From: Bog-756 sp963699085
GTDB lineage: Bacteria; Actinomycetota; Acidimicrobiia; Acidimicrobiales; RAAP-2
NCBI GenBank assembly: GCA_963699085.1
Contig: CAVOTH010000004.1
Coordinates: 1,240,001-1,304,000 of the forward strand
Length of the DNA stretch: 64,000 nt
Reading direction: 5' to 3'
Under the pieces are notes generated by a model. The model worked only from the letters and a program-made list of their open reading frames with translations. It searched no databases and had not been told where the DNA came from. Below are positions 16,239-25,427 of this stretch, one piece after another. The translations under genes and the position numbers were made by a program. The first letter of the stretch is position 1. Every line of letters starts with the position of its first letter.

Positions 16239-17774
16239 TCAGCGGGCCTTGGGAGTCACCCGACCTCCGCCCTTGCCCTTCTTGCCGCCCTTGCCCTTCT
16301 TCGACCCCCGGGACGCCCCCGACCCGCCACTTCCGGTGAACGGGCTGGCCTTGGCGTCGATCGGACCGTCGCCACCGATGCCTGGCATCTCGCCCATCGC
16401 CGCCATGTCGGCCATGGCCTTCGGCGACAGCTTCGGCCCACCCCGTCCGAGAAGCCCGCCCAGCCCACCGAGGGCGCCGCCCATGCCGCCCTTGGTGAAC
16501 CCCTTCATCATCTTCTGCATCTCCTTGAACTGCTTGAGGAGCGCGTTGACGTCGGCGGTGGTGGTGCCGCTTCCTTGGGCGATGCGGACACGACGACTGC
16601 CGTCGATGACCGATGGTTCGACCCGTTCGGTCGGCGTCATGGAGCGGATGATGGCCTCCACCTGGCCGATCTGGCGATCGTCGATCGACTCCGACGCCTG
16701 CTTCATGTCCTTCGACATACCCGGCAACATCGACATCATCCCCGAGATGGAGCCCATCTTCTTCACCTGTTGGAGCTGCTCCAGGAAGTCCTCGAGCGTG
16801 AATCGGCCCTCGATGATGGCGGCCGCGCCCTTGGTGGTGACGTCCTGGTCCATGGATCGCTCGGCCTGCTCGATGAGGCTGAGCACATCCCCCATCCCGA
16901 GGATGCGGTCGGCCATGCGGTCCGGATGGAACTGGTCGAAGTCGTCGAGCTTCTCACCCGTCGAGGCGAAGGCGATGGGACGCCCCACCACTTCCTTCAC
17001 CGAGAGGGCCGCCCCGCCGCGGGCGTCGCCGTCGAGCTTGGTCAGGATGACACCGTCGAGAGTGAGCGCGTCATGGAAGGCAAGGGCGGTGGAGACGGCG
17101 TCCTGGCCGGTCATGGCGTCGATGACCAGGAAGGTGTAGTCCGGCTGCACGGCGCCGGCGATATGCCGGATCTCGTCCATCAGGTCCTCGTCGATGGAGA
17201 GGCGCCCGGCGGTGTCGACGATCAGAACGTCTCGACCGAGACGCTTGGCCTCCTCGAGGCCGGCCGTGGCCACGGCCACCGGGTCGGTCGGCTCCGAAAA
17301 GACGGTCACGCCGGCCTGACCGCCCAGCACCCGTAGCTGCTCGACAGCTGCCGGTCGCTGGAGGTCGGCGCCGACCAGGAGGGGATTGCGGCCCTGTTGC
17401 TTGAACCAACGGGCGAGTTTGGCCGACGCGGTGGTCTTGCCCGATCCCTGGAGTCCGGCGAGGAGGATCACCGTAGGTGGCCGGCTGGCGTATCGGATCT
17501 GGAGGGTCTCTCCGCCGAGGATGGCGATGAGCTCCTCGTTGACGATCTTGATGACCTGCTGGCCGGGGCTGAGGCTCTGCGAGAGCTCCAGACCTACGCA
17601 GCGCTCGCGCACGGCCGTGGTGAAGGTGCGCACGACCCCGATCTCCACGTCGGCCTCGAGAAGGGCGGTACGGATCTCCCGCAGGATCTCGTCGACGTCG
17701 GACTCGGTCAGTCTGCCCCTGCCGCGCAGGCGGGTGAGGATACCGTCGAAACGGTCGGTCAGGCTCTCGAACAT
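16239..17774 (-). CDS. ffh: signal recognition particle protein Ffh
   Basis: SRP54 GTPase that binds signal peptides and 4.5S RNA and docks on FtsY. The 511 residues show the N domain, the G domain with GLQGSGKTTASAKLA, DTAGRLSIDEDLMDE, TKLDGDARGGAALSV and GEKLDDFDQFHPDRMADRILGMGD, and the Met-rich M domain from about residue 325. The C-terminal tail is Gly/Lys-rich (SRGSKKGKGGKKGKGGGR). It starts at ATG 17774. Its neighbour ftsY encodes the SRP receptor, and the two are separated by a small plus-strand gene. Confidence 0.97.
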   Translation of the reverse strand: MFESLTDRFDGILTRLRGRGRLTESDVDEILREIRTALLEADVEIGVVRTFTTAVRERCVGLELSQSLSPGQQVIKIVNEELIAILGGETLQIRYASRPPTVILLAGLQGSGKTTASAKLARWFKQQGRNPLLVGADLQRPAAVEQLRVLGGQAGVTVFSEPTDPVAVATAGLEEAKRLGRDVLIVDTAGRLSIDEDLMDEIRHIAGAVQPDYTFLVIDAMTGQDAVSTALAFHDALTLDGVILTKLDGDARGGAALSVKEVVGRPIAFASTGEKLDDFDQFHPDRMADRILGMGDVLSLIEQAERSMDQDVTTKGAAAIIEGRFTLEDFLEQLQQVKKMGSISGMMSMLPGMSKDMKQASESIDDRQIGQVEAIIRSMTPTERVEPSVIDGSRRVRIAQGSGTTTADVNALLKQFKEMQKMMKGFTKGGMGGALGGLGGLLGRGGPKLSPKAMADMAAMGEMPGIGGDGPIDAKASPFTGSGGSGASRGSKKGKGGKKGKGGGRVTPKAR

Positions 17775-17863
17775 GGGGTGCTCAGGCTACCCGAACCCCG
17801 CGTGGGGTCGGAGCAGAGTTTGGGGGCTTTCCATGAGGTCAGCGGCGTAGGGCTTCGCACTCC

Positions 17864-17906
17864 CAATGCGTCAATGCGTCAATGCGTCAATCCGTCAATG
17901 CGACGT
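17864..17906. repeat. 8-base tandem repeat upstream of the DUF1059-like gene
   Basis: About five head-to-tail copies of TCAATGCG, one with a single mismatch, lie between ffh (minus) and the DUF1059-like gene (plus). Each unit contains an ATG, and one of these (17882) is in frame with the downstream gene, so copy-number change could alter its 5' end. Confidence 0.9.
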
Positions 17907-17923
17907 TTCGACTGGACCGCAAG

Positions 17924-18106
17924 ATGATTGATTTCTTCCGCGAAGTGTCCAACGACATCGGTTGCACGCTGACGATCGCTGGGACCGAAGAGACGCTCGA
18001 TGCTGCTGTGGCGCACGTCATTGCCAAGCACGGGCACGAGGACACGCCTGAACTGAGGGAGATGATCCAGTTCCGGCCTGAGGAAGTCTCACCGGTCATG
18101 GCGTAG
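17924..18106 (+). CDS. DUF1059-like small protein
   Basis: Short protein of 60 residues that resembles DUF1059: an opening strand, the CTLTIAGTEETLDAAVAHVIAKHGHEDTPEL-type helix with a conserved His, and PELREMI. Typical members begin with a Cys-containing strand that is missing here. ATG 17924 is the likely start, though ATG 17882 in the upstream repeat is in frame and would add 14 residues; neither has a clear ribosome binding site. It lies on the opposite strand between ftsY and ffh, and its last 11 bases overlap the end of ftsY. Function is unknown. Confidence 0.6.
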   Translation: MIDFFREVSNDIGCTLTIAGTEETLDAAVAHVIAKHGHEDTPELREMIQFRPEEVSPVMA

Positions 18107-19349
18107 GGCGGTAGCCCGGCCCCATCCGGTAGATCGGTGACGGATAGAACAGCGCGTCGACGAAGGAACGTGCGTCGAAATCGATGAGGTCGTCGGGACC
18201 TTCGCCCAGACCGACGAGCTTGACCGGCAGGCCCAGCTCCCGCTGGATGGCGACCACGATGCCACCCTTGGCCGTTCCGTCCAGCTTGGTCAGGACCACC
18301 CCCGAGACATCGACTGCGTCCAGGAATACCTTGGCCTGGGCCAAGCCGTTCTGGCCGGTGGTGGCGTCGAGTACCAGCAGGACCTGGGCCACATGACCAG
18401 GAGGACGGTCCGAGACCCGGCGGATCTTCTTCAGCTCCTCGATCAGGTTGACCTTGTTGTGCAGTCGGCCTGCCGTGTCCGCCAGAACCAGTGGAAAGCC
18501 CTTGGACGCGGCGCGCTGGACGGCATCGAAGACCACCGACGACGGGTCGCCGCCCTCGGCGCCCCGCACGATGTCAGAGCCCGACCGCTCCGCCCACAGC
18601 TCGAGCTGCTCGCCTGCTGCGGCGCGGAAGGTATCGCCTGCAGCCAACAGCACCGGGGTGCCGGTTCGGGTGATCCGGGTGGCGACCTTGCCGACCGTGG
18701 TGGTCTTGCCGACGCCGTTGACCCCGACGAAGAGCCATACGTCGACCACCCGTGCGGGCTCGCCTTCGATGGCCGCCGGTCGCTCGGCCCCGATCTCGGG
18801 TAGTCCGGATGCCCCGGACGCCAACATGGCGATCAGGTCGCCTTTGAGGGCCTCCACCAGGTCGTCCGGATTGGCGATCTCTCCCGCCTTGACCCGCGAC
18901 CTCAGGTCGTCGAGCAGGGCGTCGGTCGCGCCAACGCCGACATCCGCCCGGATCAGGGCTTCTTCCAGGTCGTCCCAGGTGGTGGCATCGATCTTGCCCC
19001 GTGCACGGATGGCCCCCACATAGCCCGAGAGCAGGCCTCGGGCCTTGCCCAGACGGCCGCGGTAGGTGACCGGCTCGGCGGCGACCAAGTCTGGAGCAGG
19101 CTCAGGTGGACTCTCGACGATCTCCGCCGGGGTCGCGGCCACCGACGGGGTGGGCGCGGTCGAGGGGCGCTCGGCCACCGCTGTTCCACCCGATGACGGC
19201 ACCCCGGGTCCCGGTGCCTGGTGTCCTTTCGTGCTGGTCCGTCCCCGACGCGTCAGTGCGATACCACCCGCCACGACGACCACTGGTATGGCCACCGCCA
19301 GGCCGATTACGGCATCGGAGGCTGCAGTCAGAGCGGCTGGGTCGATCAC
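18096..19349 (-). CDS. ftsY: signal recognition particle receptor FtsY
   Basis: Membrane-associated SRP receptor GTPase, 417 residues. An N-terminal hydrophobic helix (AVIGLAVAIPVVVVAGGIAL, residues 13-32) anchors it, followed by a Pro/Ala-rich linker and the NG domain: LLSGYVGAIRARGKID, GVNGVGKTTTVGKVATRI, GDTFRAAAGEQL, DTAGRLHNKVNLIEELKKI, TKLDGTAKGG and GLGEGPDDLIDFDARSFVDAL. The GTG start overlaps the smc stop as GTGA. The smc-ftsY order is standard for actinobacteria. Confidence 0.96.
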   Translation of the reverse strand: MIDPAALTAASDAVIGLAVAIPVVVVAGGIALTRRGRTSTKGHQAPGPGVPSSGGTAVAERPSTAPTPSVAATPAEIVESPPEPAPDLVAAEPVTYRGRLGKARGLLSGYVGAIRARGKIDATTWDDLEEALIRADVGVGATDALLDDLRSRVKAGEIANPDDLVEALKGDLIAMLASGASGLPEIGAERPAAIEGEPARVVDVWLFVGVNGVGKTTTVGKVATRITRTGTPVLLAAGDTFRAAAGEQLELWAERSGSDIVRGAEGGDPSSVVFDAVQRAASKGFPLVLADTAGRLHNKVNLIEELKKIRRVSDRPPGHVAQVLLVLDATTGQNGLAQAKVFLDAVDVSGVVLTKLDGTAKGGIVVAIQRELGLPVKLVGLGEGPDDLIDFDARSFVDALFYPSPIYRMGPGYRPTP

Positions 19350-22300
19350 AGGTCCTGGCCGCCGACCGGCTCGGCCTCGGCGAGGCCGGGACCACCGGTG
19401 ACGCCGCCGCTGGTCGGCGAGTCGAGCCGTCGGGCGATCTCGTTCAGCGTCGGCCGCGGAGCCGACACGGCGTCAGCCCCAGTGGCACCGGCGGATTCCG
19501 CTTCGTCAAAAGGGTCGGCGACGTCCGCTCCGTCGGAACCGGCGGATTCCGCCTCGTCGACGAGGCCACCGGCACCCTCTCGGGCGGAATCTGGCTCCGA
19601 ACGCACATCGTCCAGGTCAGTGGCGGCGTCGTCGAGTTCAGGGACTCCGACCGGGGCCATGCTGACCGGGGCCGTGCCGACCGGGACCGGGGCCATGCCG
19701 ACCGGGGCAGCGCCGGCCGGGCCAACCTCGACCGACGCAAGCGGTGGCGGGTCGTTCGGGGGCGAGGGCCGGGTCTCCAGGGTCTCGACCGCGTTCCGGT
19801 CCCGGGGAACCTTCTGGCTGACCACTTTGGAGGAGCCCCCCGGGGCCATGGTCACTCCGTACAGGGCGTCGGCCGCCTCCATCGTGCGCTTCTGGTGGCT
19901 CACGATGATCAGCTGCGCCTCCTCGCGGAACTCGTTGACCAGGGCCAGGAAGCGCATGAGATTCACGTCGTCGAGGGCGGCCTCGACTTCGTCCATCAGA
20001 TAGAACGGCGAGGGTCGGCTCCGGAACACGGCGAAGAGGTAGGCCATCGCCACCAGGGAGCGCTCACCACCCGAGAGCAACGACAGGCGGCGGACATTGC
20101 GGCCGGCGGGACGGACCTCGACCTCGACGCCGGTGTCGAGAAGATTCTCGGGATCGGTCAGCGACAGTCGGCCGGTCCCGCCCGGGAAGAGCGACGTGAT
20201 CAGGTTGGAGAAGTGCTCGTTGACGTCGGCGAACGCCGAGTCGAAGACGTGCATGATCTCCTCGTCGAGGGTCCGGATCACCTGGCGGAGGTCACGCTGC
20301 GCCTTGCGCACGTCCTCCACCTGGGACTCGAGGAACTGGTGCCGCTCCCCCAGCTCAGACAGCTCCTCCATGGCCAACGGGTTGACCGGGCCGAGCGCGG
20401 CCAGCTGGGTCTCGAGCTGCTCCACCCGGGCCGAGGGGTCGGTGCCCTCGGGCAGCTCGGGCACGGCGGCGCTGAGGGCGTCCTCGGGACCACAACCGAG
20501 GTCGCGGCGTAGGGTCTCGACCACGGATTCGCGCCTGACCTTGGCCTCCACCAGGTCCAGCTCGGCCTTCTGCAGGCGACTACGGGTGGCAGCCAGCTCG
20601 TGTTCGCCCACCGCCCGCTGGCGACGGAGCTCCTCCAGCCTGGCTCCCCCGGCCCGCACCGCTTCGAGCTGGCGGCGATGACGGTCGCGGAGCGATGAAA
20701 GCAGGGCGTCCAATCCGGACTGGGCCTCAGCCACGACCCCGAGCAGACGCTCGACAGCGGTTGCGTCGGACTCGAGGCGGGTGCGCCGTTCCGCAGCCTG
20801 CTGGCGCTCTTCGGCGTGCCCGGTGAGCCGACGCTCGACCTCGGTGAGGCGTTCCGACAGCACCCGCCTCCGCTCGACCAGACCGGCGGTATGGACCTCC
20901 CACTCGTTGCGGGCGGTGGCTGCGGCGGCAATGCGCTCCTCGATCCGACGCCGCTCCTCGCGATCGGCTGCCACCCGCTCAGAGGCCTGCACCCGCTCGT
21001 TCTCGAGCGCCGGCATGCCGGCCACCAGTTCGGCCACCCGGGCTGCGTCCCGGCCGATCCGGTCCTCCAGCTCGGCCCGGTTGCGTCGGATGTCCTCGAG
21101 TTCGGCGCCGAGCAGGTCCCGGTCCCCCGAGACCCGTTGGCGCCCGACCCGGGCCGCCTGGTGGGCGACCTCGTTGCGATCGTCGGCCCGGGCCGCCTCG
21201 GTGGCGGCCTCACGGGTCGATTCGACCATGGCCCGGGCGGCGGTGCGTTCTTCGCCGGCCCGGCCCGACTCGCCGCGCGCCACCTCGGCCCGCTCACGGG
21301 CTTCTTCGACGACGGCGGCGGTGACCACGCCACCGCCGGCCCGCACCCGCCAACCGGTGGACGAGAACCGGTCGCCGTCGCGGGTGACCACCACCAGATC
21401 GGGACGGGCCAGCGCCAGATCGATGGCCTCGGACCAGCCCCGCTGCGCACAGCACGAACCGTGCAGCAGCGTGTCCAGCACGGCGTCGAGCCCCGGATAG
21501 TCGCGGCCCCCCGACCTCGGCCGGACGTGGCCGCGGATCGACTCGGTGCCCTCGGGCACCGCGGGCCCGGCCAGCTCGACCCGCCGGGTCCCCGACCCGG
21601 TGAGCGCCAACACGGCGCCGGTGGCCTGGCCTTGGCGCAGGAGCGACAGCGCGGCCCTGGCCGGCTCGCTACCCGAGACCACGACGGCGGCCAGCGATGC
21701 ACCGGCGGCGGCCTCGAAGGCCTCCTCCCATCCGCTGTCCACCTCGACCAGGTCGAGCAGTGTCCCGACGACCCCATCCACGCCAGCCAGCAACTCGGCT
21801 CCGGCGGCGCCCCGCGCCTCGTCGAGGGCTCGCTCGAGCGCATCGGCCCGGGCCTGTGATCGGGCGTGTTCCTGCTCGGCCTGGCGGAGCGCCTCCTCAG
21901 CCACCTCGACACGGCGGGTGGCCGCCCGGTGTTCGTCCTCGGTCCCGGCCCTGGCGGCCTGGAGCCGGTGTCGATTCTGCTCAGTTTCGGCCAGGCGTTC
22001 CCCGAGCTCATGGTCCTCGCCCTCGAGGACGGCGGCGCGGCGCTCGGCGGCGCCCTGGCGGGCGATGAGCTGGTCGAGCGTGCGACGGTCACGCTCCAGC
22101 GCATGCTCGAGCGAGGCCAGCTGGCCCTTGGCGACCGTGACCGCCTCCTCCGCCCGTCGCAGCTCGGAGCCGTCGCCGCGGGCGGCCAGGTGCTCCTCGA
22201 GCTCTGCCACCACGGCCGACTCGGCGGCCAACAGCCCGTCCTGCTCGGGAGCGAGGTCGGCCGCCTCTTGCCGCGGCGGAAGCCAGCTCGTCGGTCAGGC

Positions 22301-23300
22301 GGGCACCCTCGGCCTCCAGAGTGGACACCACGTCGGCATCGGCGGCGGCATCGAGGGCCCGGGCCAGCGACCGTTGGCGCTCCCGCAGGACACCGGACAG
22401 GCCCCGGGCCCGCTCGACCATCCCCTCGGTGCGGCCGAGGGCGGCGGTGAGGTCGGACTCGCGCTCGGCCGACAGCTCGTCGGCGGTCCGTTCGGAATCG
22501 GCGTCGAGTTCGCCCAGCGCCTCTTGGAGCCGGACTTCGTTGGCCCGTTGCTGGTCCTGCATCCGAATCCCGTCCGCCTGCTGGCGGTCGAGGGCCCCCA
22601 GCTCCACTCCGGCCACGTGGAGCCGCACGGCGCGCAGCTCGTCGACCAGGCCGGTATGGGAGCGGGCGGCAGCGGCCTGGCGCTCCAGTGGGCGGATCTG
22701 GCGCTTCACTTCACGGACAAGATCGAACAGGCGCTCGAGATTCTCCTCGGTGGCGCTCAGCCGTCGCTCGGCCCGCTCGCGTCGGCGCCGGAACTTGAGG
22801 ACACCTGCCGCCTCCTCGATGACGGAGCGCCGGTCCTCGGGTCGGGCCTCGAGGATGGCGTCGAGGTGGCCCTGGCTGATGATCACGTGCTGCTGGCGTC
22901 CGACGCCGGTGTCGGACAGGAGCTCCTGGATGTCGAGGAGCCGGCACGGCGCCCCGTTGATCGAGTACTCACTGTCGCCCGACCGGAACAGGGTCCGGGT
23001 GATCGTGACCTCGGCGAGGTCGGCCGAGAGCTTGCCCGAGCTGTTGTCGATTGTCAGCGATACCTCGGCCCGCCCGAGCGCCGGCCGGTTGGCCGTGCCC
23101 ATGAAGATGACGTCCTCCATCTTGGCCGAGCGCACCGTCCGGGGTCCCTGGGCGCCGAGCACCCAGGCCACGGCGTCCACCACGTTCGACTTACCCGAGC
23201 CGTTGGGGCCCACGACGACGGTCACACCGGGCTCGAATTCGAGCACGGCGGGGTCGGCGAAGGACTTGAATCCTTTGAGGGAGAGGGACTTCAGGAACAC
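19346..23300 (-). CDS. smc: chromosome segregation protein SMC, interrupted by a frameshift
   Basis: Condensin ATPase for chromosome organisation. The N-terminal part (GTG 23300 to about 22270) carries FEPGVTVVVGPNGSGKSNVVDA (Walker A) and GVGRQQHVIISQGHLDAIL; the rest (about 22270-19346) carries the coiled coils, the hinge around VDGVVGTLLDLVEVD, and LSLLSGGERSLVAMAYLFAVF plus FYLMDEVEAALDD (signature and Walker B). An extra base within 22265-22276 separates them; removing it joins ELASAA to QEAADLAPEQDG smoothly. The joined protein would be about 1317 residues, longer than the usual 1150-1200 because of a Pro/Ala/Asp-rich tail of about 150 residues after the ATPase head. It is coupled to ftsY. 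Confidence 0.9.
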
Positions 23301-23346
23301 CGGGCGCTAACCTACCGGCACCCGCGGGACACCGCAGGAACCCTGC

Positions 23347-24189
23347 TCAGACCTGGCAATGCTCGCAGAAGAACGTCGAGCGCCCACCGGACTTCACCCG
23401 AACGATGGTCGAACGGCAGCGCCGGCACGCCTGCCCCTCCCGGTCATAGGCCTGGTGCTGGTCCTGGTAGTCGCCGACCTCACCGAACAGATCCCGGTAC
23501 TGCTCGTCGGCCAGCGACGAGCCGCGGCGCTTGACCGCCTCGGCCAGCGTCTCGACCATCGAGCGGTAGAGCCGGCGGACCTCCTGGGACGACAGTGAGT
23601 TCGACAGGCGGTCGTAGCGGAGCCCGGCGGCGAACAGGATCTCGTCGGCGTACATGTTGCCGATCCCGGCCACGAACTCCTGATCCATGAGCAGGGACTT
23701 CAGCCCTGACTTGTGCGAGGACAGCAGGACCCAGAACTTCTCCCAGCTCATGATGTCCTCGAGCGGATCGAAGCCCAGGTGGGCGAGCTCGGGGAGGGCA
23801 GGGGCGCCCTCGGCCGGCGCCGCCGAAACAAACAGCTCACCGAAGGTGCGTGGATCCACGAAGCGGAGCTGGCCGCCCTGGGTGAAGGTGATCACGGCGT
23901 GGGTGTGGGGCACCTTCGCCTCTTTCACGTTCTTCACCCGGTGCAACTGACCGCTCATCCCCAGGTGGACGACCAGAGTGGCCCCGTCGTCCAACACCAG
24001 CAGGATGTACTTGCCGGCCCGGTTGATGGCGGTGATGGTGCGCCCTTCGAGCTGGGCCCGGAACTGCTTGGCGCTCGGATGACGCCGGACCGTGCGCCCG
24101 TTGCGCACCTCGACCGACTTGATCTTCCGATTCACGACCTCGCCCTGGAGGTCTCTTCGTATGGTCTCTACTTCGGGAAGCTCAGGCAT
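23347..24189 (-). CDS. mutM: formamidopyrimidine-DNA glycosylase
   Basis: Removes oxidised purines such as 8-oxoguanine and nicks the abasic site. The mature N-terminus MPELPEVE, with the catalytic Pro after Met removal, is intact. Also present are LVVHLGMSGQL, FVDPRTFGEL, the helix-two-turn-helix segment FVAGIGNMYADEILFAAGL and a C-terminal zinc finger (CRRC ... FFCEHC). It has 280 residues, which is normal. ATG 24189 overlaps the rnc end by eight bases, so the pair is cotranslated. Confidence 0.96.
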   Translation of the reverse strand: MPELPEVETIRRDLQGEVVNRKIKSVEVRNGRTVRRHPSAKQFRAQLEGRTITAINRAGKYILLVLDDGATLVVHLGMSGQLHRVKNVKEAKVPHTHAVITFTQGGQLRFVDPRTFGELFVSAAPAEGAPALPELAHLGFDPLEDIMSWEKFWVLLSSHKSGLKSLLMDQEFVAGIGNMYADEILFAAGLRYDRLSNSLSSQEVRRLYRSMVETLAEAVKRRGSSLADEQYRDLFGEVGDYQDQHQAYDREGQACRRCRSTIVRVKSGGRSTFFCEHCQV

Positions 24190-24931
24190 TTCCCCCGCCT
24201 CTCTCGGCTTCCAACGATCCGCAGGCCACCTGGGCGGCGACCTGCTCGGCGTCCTTCTTGGAGCGACCCTCCCCCGTACCGAGGCGCTGGCCAGCAACGT
24301 ACACCGTGGCCAGGTACCTCCGAGCATGATCGGGGCCTGAGCCCTCCACCTGGTAGTGGGGAACACCCTTCCCCAGTCGGACCGTCTCCTCTTGGAGGCG
24401 ACTCTTGTGGTCGGACTCGCCGGGCTCCCCGACGGCCGCGGTGATCCGGTACGCCAGCATCGAAAGGACCAGGTCACGAGCACTGTCCAGCCCTCCGTCG
24501 AGGTAGACGGCCCCGATGACGGCCTCCATGGTGTCGGCCAGGATCGACTCCTTGGCCCGCCCACCGGACGTGTCCTCGCCCTTACCCAGGCGCAGGTCCC
24601 CGGCGATCCCCAGCCCGAGCGCCACTTCGGCCAGAACCTTGGCATTCACCACCGAGGCGCGCACCTTGGACAGCATGCCGTCCGACAGGTCGGGATGGGT
24701 GCGGAACGTGTGTTCTGCGACCACGAGGCCCAGAACGGCATCTCCCAGGTACTCGAGCCGTTCGTTTGAGGCCAGGCCGCCGTGCTCCGCGCACCACGAC
24801 CGGTGCGCGAGCGCCTGTTCGAGCAGCTCAGGGTGGGTGAACGTGTGGCCGAGTCGATCTGCCAGGCCATACTGTTCAGGCGATGCGCCGACGGCCTCGG
24901 CCGGTCCCCCTCCAACGTCACCGGGCGCCAT
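24182..24931 (-). CDS. rnc: ribonuclease III
   Basis: Double-strand-specific endoribonuclease for rRNA and mRNA processing, 249 residues. The endonuclease domain has the signature NERLEYLGDAVLGLVVAEHTF with the acidic catalytic residues and DTMEAVIGAVYLDGG further on; the C-terminal double-stranded-RNA-binding domain covers DHKSRLQEETVRLG to EGRSKKDAEQVAAQVAC. It lies between acpP upstream and mutM downstream, a common bacterial order. Confidence 0.96.
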   Translation of the reverse strand: MAPGDVGGGPAEAVGASPEQYGLADRLGHTFTHPELLEQALAHRSWCAEHGGLASNERLEYLGDAVLGLVVAEHTFRTHPDLSDGMLSKVRASVVNAKVLAEVALGLGIAGDLRLGKGEDTSGGRAKESILADTMEAVIGAVYLDGGLDSARDLVLSMLAYRITAAVGEPGESDHKSRLQEETVRLGKGVPHYQVEGSGPDHARRYLATVYVAGQRLGTGEGRSKKDAEQVAAQVACGSLEAERGGGNA

Positions 24932-24939
24932 CGGGCGCC

Positions 24940-25236
24940 TCAGGACTCCCCGAGTTTGGCGTGCACGTAGTCGACCGCGTCGCGGACGGTGCGGAGCTCC
25001 TCCAGATCCTCGTCGTCGATCCTGAATCCGACGGAACGCTCGCCGAGCTCCTCTTCCAGCCCCTCCACCAGCTCGATGAGGGCCAGCGAATCGGCGTCGA
25101 GGTCCTCGGCGAACGACGATGACTCGCTGATGGTCGACGGCTCGATCTCGAGGATGTCGGCCAGGAGCTCACGGATGAGCTCCAGGATCTGCTGGCGATC
25201 GAGCGGACCCTTCTCCACGTGGGTCTCAGCGGGCAC
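24940..25236 (-). CDS. acpP: acyl carrier protein
   Basis: Small carrier for fatty-acid synthesis, 98 residues. The phosphopantetheine attachment site is the Ser of DADSLALIEL, after FAEDL, with the expected helices around it. The segment GERSVGFRIDDEDLEELRTVRDAVDYV is the usual helix II-IV region. The protein is about 20 residues longer than typical, mainly at the N-terminus. The start is GTG 25236 with AGGAGA five bases upstream. Normally plsX precedes acpP; here plsX lies 13 kb away on the same strand. Confidence 0.93.
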   Translation of the reverse strand: MPAETHVEKGPLDRQQILELIRELLADILEIEPSTISESSSFAEDLDADSLALIELVEGLEEELGERSVGFRIDDEDLEELRTVRDAVDYVHAKLGES

Positions 25237-25318
25237 GGCGTCTCCTGTGTACGGGTCGTTTGCCGGGCCGGAACTCGGCCCTGGACAGGGACGATGTTAC
25301 CCGAGGCCAGGGAGGAGT

Positions 25319-25335
25319 CTGACCTATGTGGTCAG
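25319..25335. promoter_or_regulatory. inverted repeat in the divergent acpP / ATP-grasp intergenic region
   Basis: CTGACC-TATGT-GGTCAG is a perfect six-base inverted repeat with a five-base centre, about 85 bases upstream of acpP and 93 bases upstream of the ATP-grasp operon. The place suits an operator but the short arms give only weak support. Confidence 0.3.
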
Positions 25336-25427
25336 GTGTGGCCGGTTTCCCGGACGGGAGCACGACAGGCCCACAACGGCGACAATGGACGGGTGTCGCC
25401 CATTCACGAAGCGGAAACACTCCGGCA

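Noticed and set aside
22262..22280. Programmed frameshifting in smc
   Set aside because: No slippery heptamer or downstream pseudoknot is evident, and similar breaks occur in unrelated genes, so an error is more likely.
21546..23534. A 662-residue plus-strand open frame
   Set aside because: It runs antisense through smc with Ser/Arg/Ala-rich low-complexity sequence and no recognisable domain.
25295..25300. A -10-like TAACAT upstream of acpP
   Set aside because: No acceptable -35 element is found at the right distance, so support is too weak to list.
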